A DNA stretch of 62,000 nt from Apostichopus japonicus (taxonomy: Eukaryota > Echinodermata > Holothuroidea > Aspidochirotida > Stichopodidae). Numbering within the stretch: the first letter of the stretch is position 1; every line of letters begins with the position of its first letter. Made by a program: the position numbers and the translations under genes. Of this stretch, positions 38,001 through 53,000 are shown piece after piece. The notes under the pieces are model-generated. The model was not told where the DNA came from and made no database searches. It worked only from the letters and a program-made list of their open reading frames with translations. The stretch covers positions 25,734,668 to 25,796,667 of the forward strand of contig NC_092569.1 in assembly GCF_037975245.1 (NCBI RefSeq), in the 5' to 3' direction.

Positions 38001-41000
38001 GCTGTGTGCTTATATTCTGGGATCGATGGTGGTGTCTAACACTTCTGTTACACCTCATTCGAAACTAGGTCAGATATACGGCATTAGACATTTCTTTTTG
38101 GGCGAGTCTTCACACCCTTTAAGTTATTGGTAAATTGAGTATGTCACATTATCAGGTAATTCAGAAGAGAAATGGATTTTTAAAAAAATACAAAAGTCAT
38201 TGGAATTATAAGGTGTTAGTTGATTTTCTCATATTATAATGTTACCATGTGTTTATGCAAATTAGCAAACATTGCATTCTGTCTGTGTAATAGGCTAAGT
38301 GGTCAGTTTGTCCTAAGCTTTGCTCAGCTGTTCTGATATTTTGGCGATAGGATGGAACATTAAGCACCAATTCAGGGCTCATTCTATGCAATGCACAGAT
38401 TTCAAATTAAAACAAAAAATTGCTATAATGTGCATTGTTATTTTGCAGATACATGGCCTATCGGGTCGAGAACAGTAGTAAACCTACACTTTGGAACAGT
38501 AACCAATGATGCTGACAATGTCGAGAGCTACCAGGGTAAGATATACACCTCATGAATATATTACTCTGACACCCATAGCTATCTGTTTACCTTGAATCTA
38601 TTGTTATGGCATGAGAATTGAGAATGTACCAGGTGTATTGTGCTGTAGTGAGGAGGGTGTGGCCGTATCTGCATGTAGAGGATACATTTGAAAATGCGGC
38701 CTTCACCTGCCTCAGGCATATAGGCTCTCCAGGTAGATTGCGGGAAATTTGAACTGTGCAAGTGACTTTTCCCCGCTCGTTTCCTTTGCTAGGCTTGATG
38801 AATTGATTACGTAACACACAGGGTAACGCTCCAGACTAATAACCTTGAAAGGTGAAGAAGTGCATGGGCAGTGGCCAAAAATGAACGGCAGTCTTACTAA
38901 AGGGCAGATCTTCAAATGAACATATTTACTTTCTAATTTCTGGAAAGTTTGAAACTTCTCTGTTAGGGTGACTGTCCAAAATTGTGACCAAAGTTGCAGT
39001 TTTCAGTAAATTGGTGAAAAAGGATGAAAGAAAAAACACCCTGCCTTCCTACTCCCTTCAAAGTAGCACTGATAGAATTGTATTAGTTGCAGTTTCCTAC
39101 TTAGTAATTAAGGAAAAAGTAATATTTCATTCAACACAACCCCTTCCCCCCTCCCCCCTCCCAAAAAAAAATTACCTCCCCTAAATACCTACAAAAATGT
39201 GGTAGAAAGAACTGTATCAGTCAGACTTGTTGAAAGTTTAAGAAGAAAGATTTCAAATAAATGTCTCATGTATGTTTTCTATTCTGCAGGGATCATTAGT
39301 CTTTTAATTTAACTGACATTGTGTTTAGAGGGTCACAGAAACAGTTGTTAAGGATACAGAACTTATCTTATCTATCATGATGTCCTATTAAAAGAGACAA
39401 TACAATATCTCCCCTCATTCCCACCCCATGAAAATAGATGTGGTGGGAATAGTTATATTTGCTTGACTTTTTAAAGATCTATTTAGCAACATTTTTTCAG
39501 TATAGTAGTACCTAGACAAATATGGCATTTGTTGCTTTCTCTTATTCAGGTGATAGTTTAGTCTTTGAATTTAACTGTGTCTTAAGGGACACTGAAACAG
39601 TCGTCAAAGATACAGAACACACGTTAGCTGTCACAGTGTCCTACTCGGGTAGTGAGGACCTTGAACAAGAGACTTCTGTGGTAGTTCTAGAACCAGATGT
39701 CCATCTGGACTTTAGACTGACCAATGATAGTATGGAAGGAGACCCTGGTAAGTATTAAGGATTATAAAGTATTTCCCCCTCCCCTCCCTCTCCTCCTCCC
39801 TCTCCCCCTCCCCCTCCCTTTCCCTCCCTCCCCTCCCTCTCCCCCTCCCCTCCCTCTCCCCCTCCCCCTCCCTCTCCTCCTCCCTCTTCCCATCCTTCTC
39901 CCTCTCCCCTCCCCTCCCCTCCCTCCCCCTCCCTTTCCCTTCCTCTCCCACTCCCCCTCCCTCTCCCCTCCCTTGTCCCCTCCCTCTCCCTCTCCCCCTT
40001 GAGATTGCAAATTAAGTAAGAACTGGTACATTACTGGCCAGGTCATTCTAAATTTATTTGGAAGCTACAACAAACAGATTCCACCAATGTCATGTTTAAT
40101 AACATAAAAACCTAACAACATGAGGTCATCATGATTCAAGGAAGTAATTTATAAGAACACTGTTATGCATAATTTGTTATCTATTCATTGTTGCTGTTTC
40201 ATTTCTATATATATATATATACATTAATATTCACACTAGATCAGTTACAGATCAGTTAGCAAACTTCTGACTGCTGTGTAGCAAAATGTAGATTAACATG
40301 TGCGGATAATCTTATCCAGCAACTAGACTGAGTATTATTGTTCCTATTCGTGTACATAAGAAAACAGTGAAAAATTTAATGTTACTAGCGATATAAACCT
40401 ATTAATGTTAGCTGATGGTAAGTCAGTACCCTACCTATAGACTGCAGGAAAAAAATAAATGAAACAAAGCAACAAACAAGAAGTATTAAAACTCTGATTT
40501 CTCTTTGTTTCTCTGTCCTAGGACTGAGATACATGTCAATTGTTTACTTACTTTCCCCTATCTGAATGGACACTCGATTCATTACCCTATTGGTCGATTA
40601 ATTTATTGATCTATCAATTGATGGATCGATAGATGGATCAATTGATGATATTCCTATAATTTTAACTCTCATGTATTGCAAACATATGTTTCCTTTGATT
40701 TTACAGGTGATGTGTTTCAGTATCATCTTATACTCAACCACACACAACGTACCCAAACCCCTGCCCACCATGTACTCATCCAGTTTCATCTCCCCTATAT
40801 GGGAGTCTATCAGGACTTTGTCCCTGGCAACGGGTCACAGGTCCCAAGAACAAGTATCCGGGAGGAACTCGGTGTGATTCAAGCCGATTCTGTTCTCCAA
40901 CTCTACCTGTATAAACTAGATATGGATCAAATCATAACCGGAACATTTCTCATCAAGATTTCTACCAAACTGACAGAGGGTAAGCGTTTGAAATTGTTAA

Positions 41001-44000
41001 AAACAATTGAAAACAATTGTTAAAAACAATTGAAAACAATTGTTAAAAGCAATTAAAAACAATTGTTAAAAGCAATTGTTAAAAACAATTGTTAAAAACA
41101 ATTGAAAACAATTGTTAAAACAATTGCATACAATTGTTAAAAACAATTGAAAACAATTGTTAAAAACAATTGAAAACAACTTCAGGAAATTGTTAAAACA
41201 ATCCTGCATTTGTTTATTGCAAGTCTCACTCATTTTAGTACATGAATGAAACTAACTTGTCAGTTGTATATATATATGAATTCCTTCAAACTTGCATCAC
41301 AAGTGTGGAAAATTTGTTCTGTTATAATCGACTTGGTAATGCCATCGTCTCAAAACTTTCCAGTCAAAATTTTGCCCGAAGAATGATTATTCAGTTTATT
41401 TTAATGCCTTCTAATTCAACTCTGCTACATCAAATAATTCTCGATGCTACAATAAACAGTAGATCTGTAATAATAAATTCCCAGAATGCTCTGTTTAATG
41501 ATTCTTGGCAGACTGACAAAACACGTGGCAGATTGATGCATCCTGGAAAATTTCTCACAGGCAAGTCACAACTTCAGAGGAAATACTAGATTGGCATTTA
41601 ATATGCAGTGTTTGTCAGCTTTTAATTGTGTCCTTTAAATAGCATAATATCATATTGTCAAGAGAAATTAAATGATTGAATTAATTTTTTTTACAAACAA
41701 TGCTATCTTCCCTCATCAGAAATTGTATTAATAATTGATAATCTATATTTACATTTCATCGTCCTGGTTCGGCCAAACTGTGAACGTATGTTGATGACAT
41801 TATGATGGTGATTTTTGGCTGAGATTAATCAAATTATGTGCTCTTGATAAACTTTCAGCTTTTGGTTCTCTTGCCAAGTTTGTATATTTGTCCAGGAAGA
41901 GGAATATCAGTTAACGTCATCAAGAAATATGATGATGCAATATGATGAGAAGGGGAATGTAACACAATGTATTGCAATAGTCAAGTCAAGCTCAAAGAAT
42001 TATGAAAGGAATGGGGTGGGGATAAGGGGCAGGTAAGGGGGGTGGGGAGTTTATGTACAGCAACTTGAAGTAAGGATAACATGTTATCATTGCTATTGGT
42101 TAGTTTATATCTGGAAACTATTCACCAAACAGAATTAGCTTCTTTGATCAACAGAATCAAACACTCCTGAGAAGGGAGGATAGGGAAGGAGTGGGGGGAC
42201 TTTTTCATTACCTAAAAAGACCTGTCTCAATGCAAATTAAACTTTTCATGGCTACTTGTTACTCATTTGAAGTCCTGAAGAGTTTAGGTGAAATAGTTTA
42301 CAAAGTAAAAATGTAATTTTGATCCAAAAATGATAAAATTATCTACTGTGCAGACTTCATCCAGTTAACATCATCTTTTACCATCTTTAATTTGCAAGCA
42401 CTGAAAAGAAACCTTGCGTAAAGCAATATGAAACGTGGAGGTTATTTTAAGGATGAATATTTCTTTCTTAGAGTAAACATGTACATACAAGCATCCGCAT
42501 TAACATCCTGCCTGTGCATGGATTTTTCCTTAGATATTAGGAGTATGCTATTTCTGGCCACTGCCCATTGAGGAATGAGTTAGGGGTAGCTTTGTCAAGG
42601 ATAGAATGAAGGGGGCAGGAGGGAGGGAGGGGGGGAAGGAGGTGCTTCCTGGCAGCCCACTTAATACTCCACTTTCATTAATTAAATGGTAATTTTTTTT
42701 TTTAATTTTGGTAATGGCTGTATTGTTTTGACTTTTTTCAACTAGGTATTGCACTTTTGGCCACAGCTAATTATACTGTAGAGAGCTTTTATCGATGGGG
42801 TCGCTCCTACCCGTATAACACCGTCAGCCAAAATGTGATCAACATCAGGAATGCGACATTGTACTTCCTGGGTACCTCCCAACCTCAGACGAGAAACGAA
42901 AACGTTACAATCCACGAGCAAGTCTCCTACAAGCTTTACATTCCGTTACCCCCGATCGCCACGAACCTTACCCTCTTGTTGGACCTCCCACAGAGGGAAG
43001 CGACCATGAAGAAATGGGAGGTGGAGAAGCTAAGATCTCAAACCCCGAAGAGACCTCCCATAGAGCAAACTTTCTACGATCAGGGCTGCTACAGGGTATT
43101 CACCAGTCAAGAGTGCCACTGTCATGAAGGAAACCAAAACGATACTCTGACCGTGAACATCGACAGCGACGAAGAGAGCTGTCGGGACGTAACGATGGAA
43201 AATTGTACTACCATCGTCAACGAGACTGCATCTCTGATCCGCAGAAACAACACGGTCGACGATTGCGTCTCTGCAAACGTCTCGCTGACAGAGAACTGTA
43301 CCGAGATCGGCAACTGCTCCTCGACAAATGCAAGCGACCCCATTGACGGTAATTCTAGTTGCAACGTCTCGCGAAATGACACAGCTGTAGATCACGAAGA
43401 AGTCTGTGACTTTTCTTCATCGCAGAGGGAGCGCTGTGAGTCGACTGTTCTTCAAAGTTGTGAAAATAACTCTGTGGCAGCTCAAAAATGGCCTTTTGCG
43501 GCACAGAAACTCACCCGAAGGTGTCAAAACATTTCCTACTTTGAGGCTACCACGGCTGATGGTGACAATATGACCACCGTCAGCCTTCTGAATACAACGA
43601 GCCGGGGGATGTCGAACTACACAGGACCGACGGGACATTACGGTATGAATTTTACAAGTGTCACAGTGGACTCCACCACACCTTATCTACCTGAATTTTC
43701 AACCAACCCTACAGTGAATATTTCCTCTGAAACTCTCATCAATGCATCCTTGGACCGCCCGTGGGAAGTTTGCAATGAATTCTGGGAAGTTGATTGCCGT
43801 CAGTTTTCGTCCGATTTTTGTCGTTCTTTCGAGATGAGAAATTGTTCGGAAGATTTATTTCAAGAAGACAATTCAACCATCGAGCAGCCGGTTCATTTCA
43901 CAAGGACATGTTTCTGTAAAGATCTGCCTACGCAACAACCAGGTAAATTTGATGTTTATTCAAATCTCATCTACTCTTCCTGTTATTGCGCAATGTGTCG

Positions 44001-47000
44001 ATAAAAGGTGTCTTCGGTCTTTCCTTGAATAGGGAACACTTCCTGATAAAACTAAAAAGAAAAATATCAAATTAGATAATCTGGCATTTTCTTACTCTCT
44101 TTCCTGTTTCATTAAGTTGATTTAAGGTTTTAATTACTGCAGTCTGTTTAGGTAAACTCTCGCTTGATGTAAACATGTGTGTATGTACAAAGATTAATGA
44201 TAACATAAAAATATCAGGAACAGGATTCGCGTGTGTTGGATAGTTTGCAGCGTTGTTTGGCCAGCTGTCAGTTGAACTGTTTGTAGCAGTATGTTATCTC
44301 TCAATTTTGTAACTATCATAGCAAAATGTACAAGACGTTCATAGGCTTTAAAATTTATTTTGGGCCTTTAATAAATTGATAATTGCAAAATTCAACGTAG
44401 GAAAAATGTTGTGCTCAATTTTCAATGAAAATGTACAATATTACAGGTTACAGTAATTCTTTAATTACGCAAAAAACGAGAATGGGATGTTTGGATCATA
44501 TTGGTGTGGCAATCCTACCGGCATCAGACGCCATAAAATTACTCAACTGCCTTGCTACGTTATCTTGCTATGTTGCCCCAGATGATCCCTAACTAATATG
44601 AGAGCCAATCAAATAATTATCAAATTTGTGACTTCATGGGAAGATTCAGACGGAGTTCACCTCCAATACATTAGTTTACATGTTGTGCTACGTGAGAAGT
44701 GTTAAGGGTTACCTTCTTCATATACCTCATGACTGTTTATTTTGCAAGTGTGGGGGTGGAGCAAGGGAGGAGGTAAGGGGGGTGGAGTAAGAGTATACAT
44801 TAGTAATACCCTGCAAAATAATCTAATCTACTTTCTTAGGAAAAGCAAAAGTTTTATTTTGCATATTTCGGACATAAAGAACTCTTTAAGGAACATCCCA
44901 TTCAACTTTTTTGTGTAAAATAAGCATTTTTTTGATATATGTTAAAGTAGTGATGTGTCCATTTTTTCCCCCACAAAAAACCTGTAAACAAAAAAATATA
45001 TTTAAGATGAAACATTTCTATGACAATAAATGGAAGATGGCATAATTTTATAGTTTGCTACATAACATAATAGCATTGCAGATTTGTACTTCCCTTAAAT
45101 TTAAAGTAATGAAGACCTGCATTGTACAATCATAGATCTCGCCTTTATAAAAGTAGGAACTTCTAAACCATATCGGAACACCAGATTGATGTGGTAAGAT
45201 ATAGACCGTACAAGAATTTATACTGCCAGCTATTTCCAAGTTCATTCCAGGATACCTTCCCTCCTCCGCAGCTTACACTTGGCTGTATTTGCTTGGTGAG
45301 TCAGGAATGCATTTAAACAGTCATGTACATTTAATAATTCCAAAAATGGACGGTCAGGTTATTAGGTCTCTTAGAATTGGTCTCTGGTACAGCTAGAGAT
45401 GTGCCGGGTTTACATTACTGATCAATACACACACTCTTTGTTCAACATTAAAAGCAGGGTCAATTGATTTTGAACCACAGCACGTAAATGCTTGGTATCA
45501 GACCCCTCCCTCACTTGTAGGATCACCGAACAGGAAGTAAAATATCAAATTTGATCCCTGGTCGTTTGACTATGGGGTCTTAATTCACGTCTATTAATTA
45601 GGTCATGGCGGTCGAGTTGAGTCAAGATCAGTGTGGGGTGAGGGCGGGGGGGCGGGGGCTTTACATGAAGATTTCAATTCACTATATGCCTTTATGGTAC
45701 CTCCTCATAGCTCTGAACATTCAAAGCACATTCAAAATTATATCACAGGAGATATACTATTTGTGAACTCATTTGAACTTAGTCCAGGATAAATTCATTC
45801 TCAGTCATTCTTTGATTAATAATGAACAGTTTACAATTCTCATCAATCTTCCTTTTACCTCTCTATACAGAAAGCTGCCCTATTTTCTTTATTCTTCATT
45901 TTAAATATCTCAATATTTGTTTCTCCTTCCCAGAATCTCTGTGGACGAGAAGCCCTTACTACATATGTGATAATATGACAGAGGCTGAGTTACTCTGGTC
46001 TAGAGATGAGTCTCTTAACGAGGCTGCAGGACTTAACTTTGATATCTGTGAGGAAGAAGAGACTGTCATGCTAGCTGTGGCTGATGTCATCTCTACCGAA
46101 ATCACTTCAACCAGAGAGGGCGCCGCCTGTCACTTTGTTGGAGGGAATCGCCACGACCCTCTTGACGCAGGTGAGCATCACAGTGGAGAAAAAAAAAGTC
46201 ATATATTGGAAGCGTTATGACATCCTTGGCAGTTTGCTGATGATTGGGTTCAGCAAGGTCTCTTGGGTGAAGCCTATATATGCTTAAGACCCCCAGTGGT
46301 CACAGCCTTATACCCTTCAGACCCCTAGTGGTCATAGCCTTATACGCTTAAGACCCCCCAGTGGTCATAGCCACATACGCTTAAGACCCCTAGTAGTCAT
46401 AGCCTTATACGCTTAAGATCCCCTAGTGGTCATAGCCCCTGTAACACAAAACAAGATTTAAAAAGCTACTCAAGAGGTGAGAAGAAGGGGGTAACCATAT
46501 AAGGCAATGAACAAGTCATACCCAAAGGAGGTTTTGATAGCATAAATAATGCATGTGATATTACAGATATAAGGGTCCCTAGTGGGTAAGGTCCCCTTGA
46601 GGTACTTCTAGGGGAAGGGGGCAAGGAGAAGAATGCCAATTGGATCTATTAGTGCAACTTTTGAGGACACCCTCTTTGAATGTTATCTATGAGAAGTTAA
46701 TCTCTCAACCCAACCCAGATGACATGTCTCTGTTAGCTGTTAATTTCACTTTGTTGTCTTGTGGCAGCCTCAACTTCTGCTTAATTTAAAACAAAAATTC
46801 AACCTTCACATTCAGTTATCAGAGTCTGCTCTCTTTGAATATTTTAACATGTTTTCTTTTCTCCAGGTGTAACATTCTATGCTGCGTACCTCCCGGCAAA
46901 CGACACTGACATTGGGGATTCAGTCTCGGCGATCGTTACCATGGTAATCCTAGACGATCCGTCTCTCTCACGTGGGGACCTTCTCGAGCTGAACAGCACA

Positions 47001-50000
47001 TCGATTTTCTCCTATGTGACGATGCTAAATCCACCCAGCTCAATTTTCAGAGAGAATTGTACCTGTTCTCGTTCACTCAGAGACTTCTACGATCCGGACT
47101 CGTCCATCAACTGTTCTTGTGAAACGATGAATCTGCATTACATAAACCAGAGCGATTGTAATTTCACAAGCTCTTATCAAGACGAAGACACAGATTACCC
47201 TCTGGAAATGTCTTGCGGATGCATCAACTATTGCCGAGGGAATGTCTCATATTTTGAGAATCCTTTGATGACGTTCGACGTACGACTGTTCAGTCCGAAT
47301 TCATGCGACTGTGAGTTAGTAGTGAACGACACACTTCTGCAGCAGGAACCTTCTCTGTTAGACCACGTTGTATCCTGCGGACGTTCCAACCTCCGAAACT
47401 ATTCCTGTGATGTCGTCAATGTCACCGTCACTCACAGAACTGTAGATATAGAAGGTTACTGCACTTGCGTTATCGATATTCCAGGTCTGGCACAGTGCAC
47501 TTGTAACTACTCTGCAATTCTAGACGAAATAGAAGCAATGTTTGTCGGTGGAATTTATCATTTTCAAAACTGTACAAATGGTCAGCAACAGGAGGAGGGG
47601 GAAGATGAGTATCACTTTAATTTGACTCAAGCAGATTGTTTATGTTTACAATCTGGCAAACCAAACTCTACTCTACCGACTACAGAAACAACTCCAATAA
47701 TAATCAAACCTACAACATCATCTCTGTCAAATTTCAGCCATGAAAATTTGACTTTGATAAATGCCCAGCATGACGAATCCATCGCTCATTCCTGCTCTTG
47801 TAAAATATCGTGTATCGTCAACATCGAAGAAGAGAGTTTAGCCTACCGTAGATCCCAGCCATTTGATTACCACTCGATAAGCTACACCGATAACTTTTGC
47901 GAATGCGAGAGGCGTTACACTGTTGATCGTAATATTTCTGAATTTATCGAGTGGATGCAGACAACCGTTGTTGACAATGCAGCAGCTGTCAATATGACCG
48001 TGAGGAATGCTTCCTCCGCAAATCTAACATCAGCCTCTAACTTCAGCAGAGCTATCGTGACTGAACCAGATTACCTTCTAGACTGCTACTGTTTCAACAT
48101 TTCACGAACCTTGAAGGACATACCGGGAACCTTATGCGCGGAGCTCGAGTCGGTGGAGTACTTTGAGAGCGAGTGTTTTGTGCCGCCTGACAACCAGACT
48201 CAGTTTATCATAGACCATTGGGACTACAATGCCACCAATATCGACCAGATGGCTACCTCCATAAGCCACGGGGTGGTCGTAGTCGAGCCTGAGCTGCAGG
48301 TCACGTTCACACGGCATCCACTCCCAGAGATCGTCGACAGGATCGACCAGGTCTCATTCGACTTTGAGGTCTCTCACACAGCTGGCTCAGATTCTCCCGC
48401 GTTTAATGTCTACTTACAGCTCGACGCCATAAACTTCACAAGGAACTCGGCTTCGGGAGAGCTTTTGCCGTCGTCCATATATTCCGATCAGCATTGTACA
48501 TCTGGGAATCTGTGTAAGGCAAAATATTGGAATGGAAGAGGTTTATTCCATCTCCCCTTTCTTCCAGTGGAACCTCCCGGTGTCGTCTTCTCTGGGACTT
48601 TCAATCTGTCGGTAGGCAACCAGATCGATTTCGTGGCCGACAGTCTACTCACGGGAAGATCCATCGTCATCTACGACAGCTGCATCGTCGACTTCGTCGG
48701 CCGCGGTTACGGACCGATCAACGCATCCGATACCGTCCGAGTAGATGCTCCGACCGTATCGGCCGGTTTGGACTTTTGCACCGCATATGCTCACCTTTTC
48801 TATGCATCCAGCGCGGACGAGATCCCCCAAGTATTTTCCGTGGGTGACTACGTGAGGGTCAAGGCCTCACTCTGGGTGCCAGAGGTGACCCTTCATCTCA
48901 CAAACATGACCATTACATCAGATATGGCGAATGTCACCATCATAAACGGCGAAGTGTTTCTGACAGATCAGATCTGGAATCGAAACGACACAGACTCCAT
49001 ATACCAAGAGATATCCTACAGTGACACGGAGGGTTTCCTGTACTACGGTCTGGTATACTCTCAGGCTAAGTTTCAAGATGGTGGTGTCACCATCGTACCA
49101 GGTAAAATATTTACTGAAATGAAAAAATCTATGACTCATTTAATTATTCTGTCAAATGGTAACATGTGATTTGGTCGTCTTCACTTGCTTAATCCTCCCA
49201 GAATTTGACTGTAGGGTTTTCCTTGGCAGTTTTTTTCAGCAACCACCCCCCCCCTCCCCCATCCCTTTTGAAAATCTGTACTTATGAAAGCTTGTACTGT
49301 ATGCAAGCATCCATAACTATACAACAATGCAATGGGTATGCAAATGAGCATAAAATTGATGATGCATACCACTCCATGTGTCAATGCATTAAACATTTAA
49401 GACTGATGTGTCATTATAAGATCTGTAAATATGGAATTGAGCTATCAGGTCAGCAAAGATAATTAAGAGTAGTGTAGCTTTCTCCTATAATGTGTCCTAT
49501 TTTGGCTCAGGCATCAACCTTAAATAATAAACATATATAGAATTATAAATAAATTCAAACGAATAACAGAAAATTGACTAGGTAATTGTTAAGTCTTATT
49601 TCTTATTTTCAAATTGAAATAATATATTCTTACAACATCCAAGCATCACTGAACGCAATCTGTCATGAATTAACCAAAGTCTAGATAATGAACAACCATT
49701 AAACTTTGTTGATCAGGGATTGTTTTCTCAATGATGAAAAAGTATATATTACAGTGTGTATTCTTAATTATAATAACATTTATTTGTTTACCATCGATTT
49801 TAATCGTTTTCTACAGACCAATTAAGCAGAATTTTCAGCATTTTATTTCATATAGTGCATTTGTTTATTTTTGTTGGGGGGGGGGGTTTGTTTTTTGCTT
49901 TTGGCTCTGACAGGTGTCGTCATCAATGAAGCGGATAACATCGCAGATGAAGACGATAACCTTGAGATGACTCTCACTTTCAGAGCAAATGACGTCTCCT

Positions 50001-53000
50001 CCTGGTTTCAGGGAGAAGAGATCAATTTTGTCATCTCAGCTTCTTACCTCAGCGATTATCCTGGCGAACTAGTCACGCTCCAGGACGACACAGTGACCCT
50101 CACCATGGTGGAACCCTATCTAAACTTGAGGGTGGAGGTAAAAATATACAAGAAATGTTAAATAATCTATAAGAAACAATGACTATCCTGGCGAACTAGT
50201 CACACTCTAGGTCGACACAGTGACCCTCACCATGGTGGAACCCTATCTAAACTTGAGGGTGGAGGTAAAAATATACAAGAAATGTTAAATAATCTATAAG
50301 AAACAATGACTATCCTGGCGAACTAGTCACACTCTAGGTCGACACAGTGACCCTCACCATGGTGGAACCCTATCTAAACTTGAGGGTGGAGGTAAAAATA
50401 TACAAGAAATGTTAAATAATCTATAAGAAACAATGACTATCCTGGCGAACTAGTCACACTCTAGGTCGACACAGTGACCCTCACCATGGTGGAACCCTAT
50501 CTAAACTTGAGGGTGGAGGTAAAAATATACAAGAAATGTTAAATAATCTATAAGAAACAATGACTATCCTGGCGAACTAGTCACACTCTAGGTCGACACA
50601 GTGACCCTCACCATGGTGGAACCCTATCTAAACTTGAGGGTGGAGGTAAAAATATACAAGAAATGTTAAATAATCTATAAGAAACAATGACTATCCTGGC
50701 GAACTAGTCACACTCTAGGTCGACACAGTGACCCTCACCATGGTGGAACCCTATCTAAACTTGAGGGTGGAGGTAAAAATATACAAGAAATGTTAAATAA
50801 TCTATAAGAAACAATGACTTCATCTGCATATATGTCTTGTTTTTTTTTGCTTTTTTTTTTTAGCATCGTTTAGTATGGGTGTTATTTATATTGTTGCTTT
50901 TGGCTTCTACATTTTTTGCCTTATTGGTTCTATATATTTAATATTTTGGTTTTTGTTACGCACTTTGAGCAGCTTTGCTGATTATGCGCTTTATAAATAT
51001 TACTTGTTGCAACAATCGAATTGTACGTGATCGTAACACCACTCGTTGTGTAAACAGTAATGAAAGCAGGCATTTCCATTTGTTTAATGAAGATCATTGA
51101 TAGCATCTAATCATAAAATATCATATGAATGCATTAGTTAATGAAAATCGTTGATAGCATCCAATTCTAAAATATCGTTAGAATGCATTAGTTAATGAAA
51201 ATCATTGATAGCATATCCCATTATAAAATGAAGGTACAGTATTAAAGCTTGTCTTGTCAAGAGTTAGATAAAGTAATGAAGCTATGGTTTAAATTTCATT
51301 TTTAAGCATCTGACTTGCTCTCTTGGATATTGTGACTGGATTATTGGTGTGAGTGACAATAATTACAAAACGGACTCATTTATATTAATGCTGGCTAAAT
51401 TATGTGGATTGTCAGAACAGTCTGGACATTTGTCCGCTATGATGAACATCTGGTAAAATTTTGAGTAAAATTGCCAGAAAAACAGTAGCCAAACTCAGAA
51501 AGTTGCATTATTCGTACTGTCATACAATTTTAGGTTAAAAACTTCGGGGAATTAACGAATATGCTTGCTTGCTTCCACCTCCCCCACCCGGACAACCCCC
51601 CCCCTCTCCCCCAAACAAGATGAAATGCTGGTGTACACCCCTGGGAAGTGTTTCCGAAGGCCACCTGATCTTTGAGCACTTGACCTTTGAACATCCTAGG
51701 CACTTGCCTCATCTGCCTTTAAAATGGATATGTCCGATACTATACTCCCACGGATATGTAGAATTGTTTGTTGCAATTGTCCGTGTTCTTATCAGAAATT
51801 ATGACAGTGTGGTGTACAGCTCATAGGATTGCACAATAAGATCTACTTACAACATTCCCAACATCAGACAGCCCTTTCTTTCTTCATCTCTCTCCACTGA
51901 GTGACCCACTAGTTCTGGTATCATCAATCAAGTTATATATATCATCATAGGAAATAACCATACCACCACCTCCCCCCTCCCTGCCCCCCCCCCAAACCTC
52001 AGTAGAAATGACTCACTCTAGGAAGGAGGTGGGGACAGATTACATGTATAATGATTATTATTTTTAACATGGAGTTGAAAATTTTGTAAATCTGCACTGC
52101 AATGTACTCTAAACTTAAAAATTTAGTACAATTAGTCTGTCGATGTAGAATTTGAAGTCTCCGCGCCCCCGCCCCCCTCTCTCCCGCACCATGATAATGC
52201 TGTAAATGATAATATCCTTCAGGTAGCTTCCGTTATTCGACTTGACTTGAAACTCTCCTCATAACGTATGCTGATGCCATTTCTGTCAATTCTCAGATCT
52301 TGGATCATCAGTTTTTAGCCGATCAAATCACCAGTGATGCTGCCTATACCTGCCAAGCCAATGACTGTTGCGAGTCCACGTCATGTGACATCGGCAAAAG
52401 CTGCCGGACGGACGTCGATGATATAGGGGCCTGTTCATCGGTGGAGTAAGTGTTGCATAATTATGGGCTCGGCCAGTGTCCTGCACAGGATTTCAAACTT
52501 GGGGCTGATCAATGAAGCGGCGAATTATAAATTACCCTGACTGATCGAGATAAGGTAGGGGGTTGGCATACTCCCAAATTTACTGGTGTGAAAAAAAGAG
52601 TAAACTTGGATACTGTAATGTTACATTAATTTAGCAGTGGTTTGCTTATTATCTGCAATTTCTGAGAGAAAAGTGAGTTACTACCAAAGCTTGGTTGCTA
52701 TCGTTATACAAACTTTTCACCAAGTTAAGGTTGAAAGGTACAAAGTAAAATTTGTATAACGATAGTTATGAAAGATAAAGTTAAAGTCAGAAAAAAAAAA
52801 GTTAGTGAGTTTCCTGCGGTTTTGAAGACATTAAATGATCAATGAACATCCTTCTGTCAGATTAAAGGATTGGTTCAGGTGTTTGACATGTCTATTTTGT
52901 ATGAAAGAGCACAAAAAGACAAAAAGAACAGTGAAGAAACTACCATGATAGCATGCTCTGTTAAGGAGATATGACACTTTGAAGATACCAAAATTTCTTT

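Noticed and set aside
43030-43638. Minus-strand ORFs over exon 16
   Set aside because: Shadows of the strongly supported plus-strand exon.
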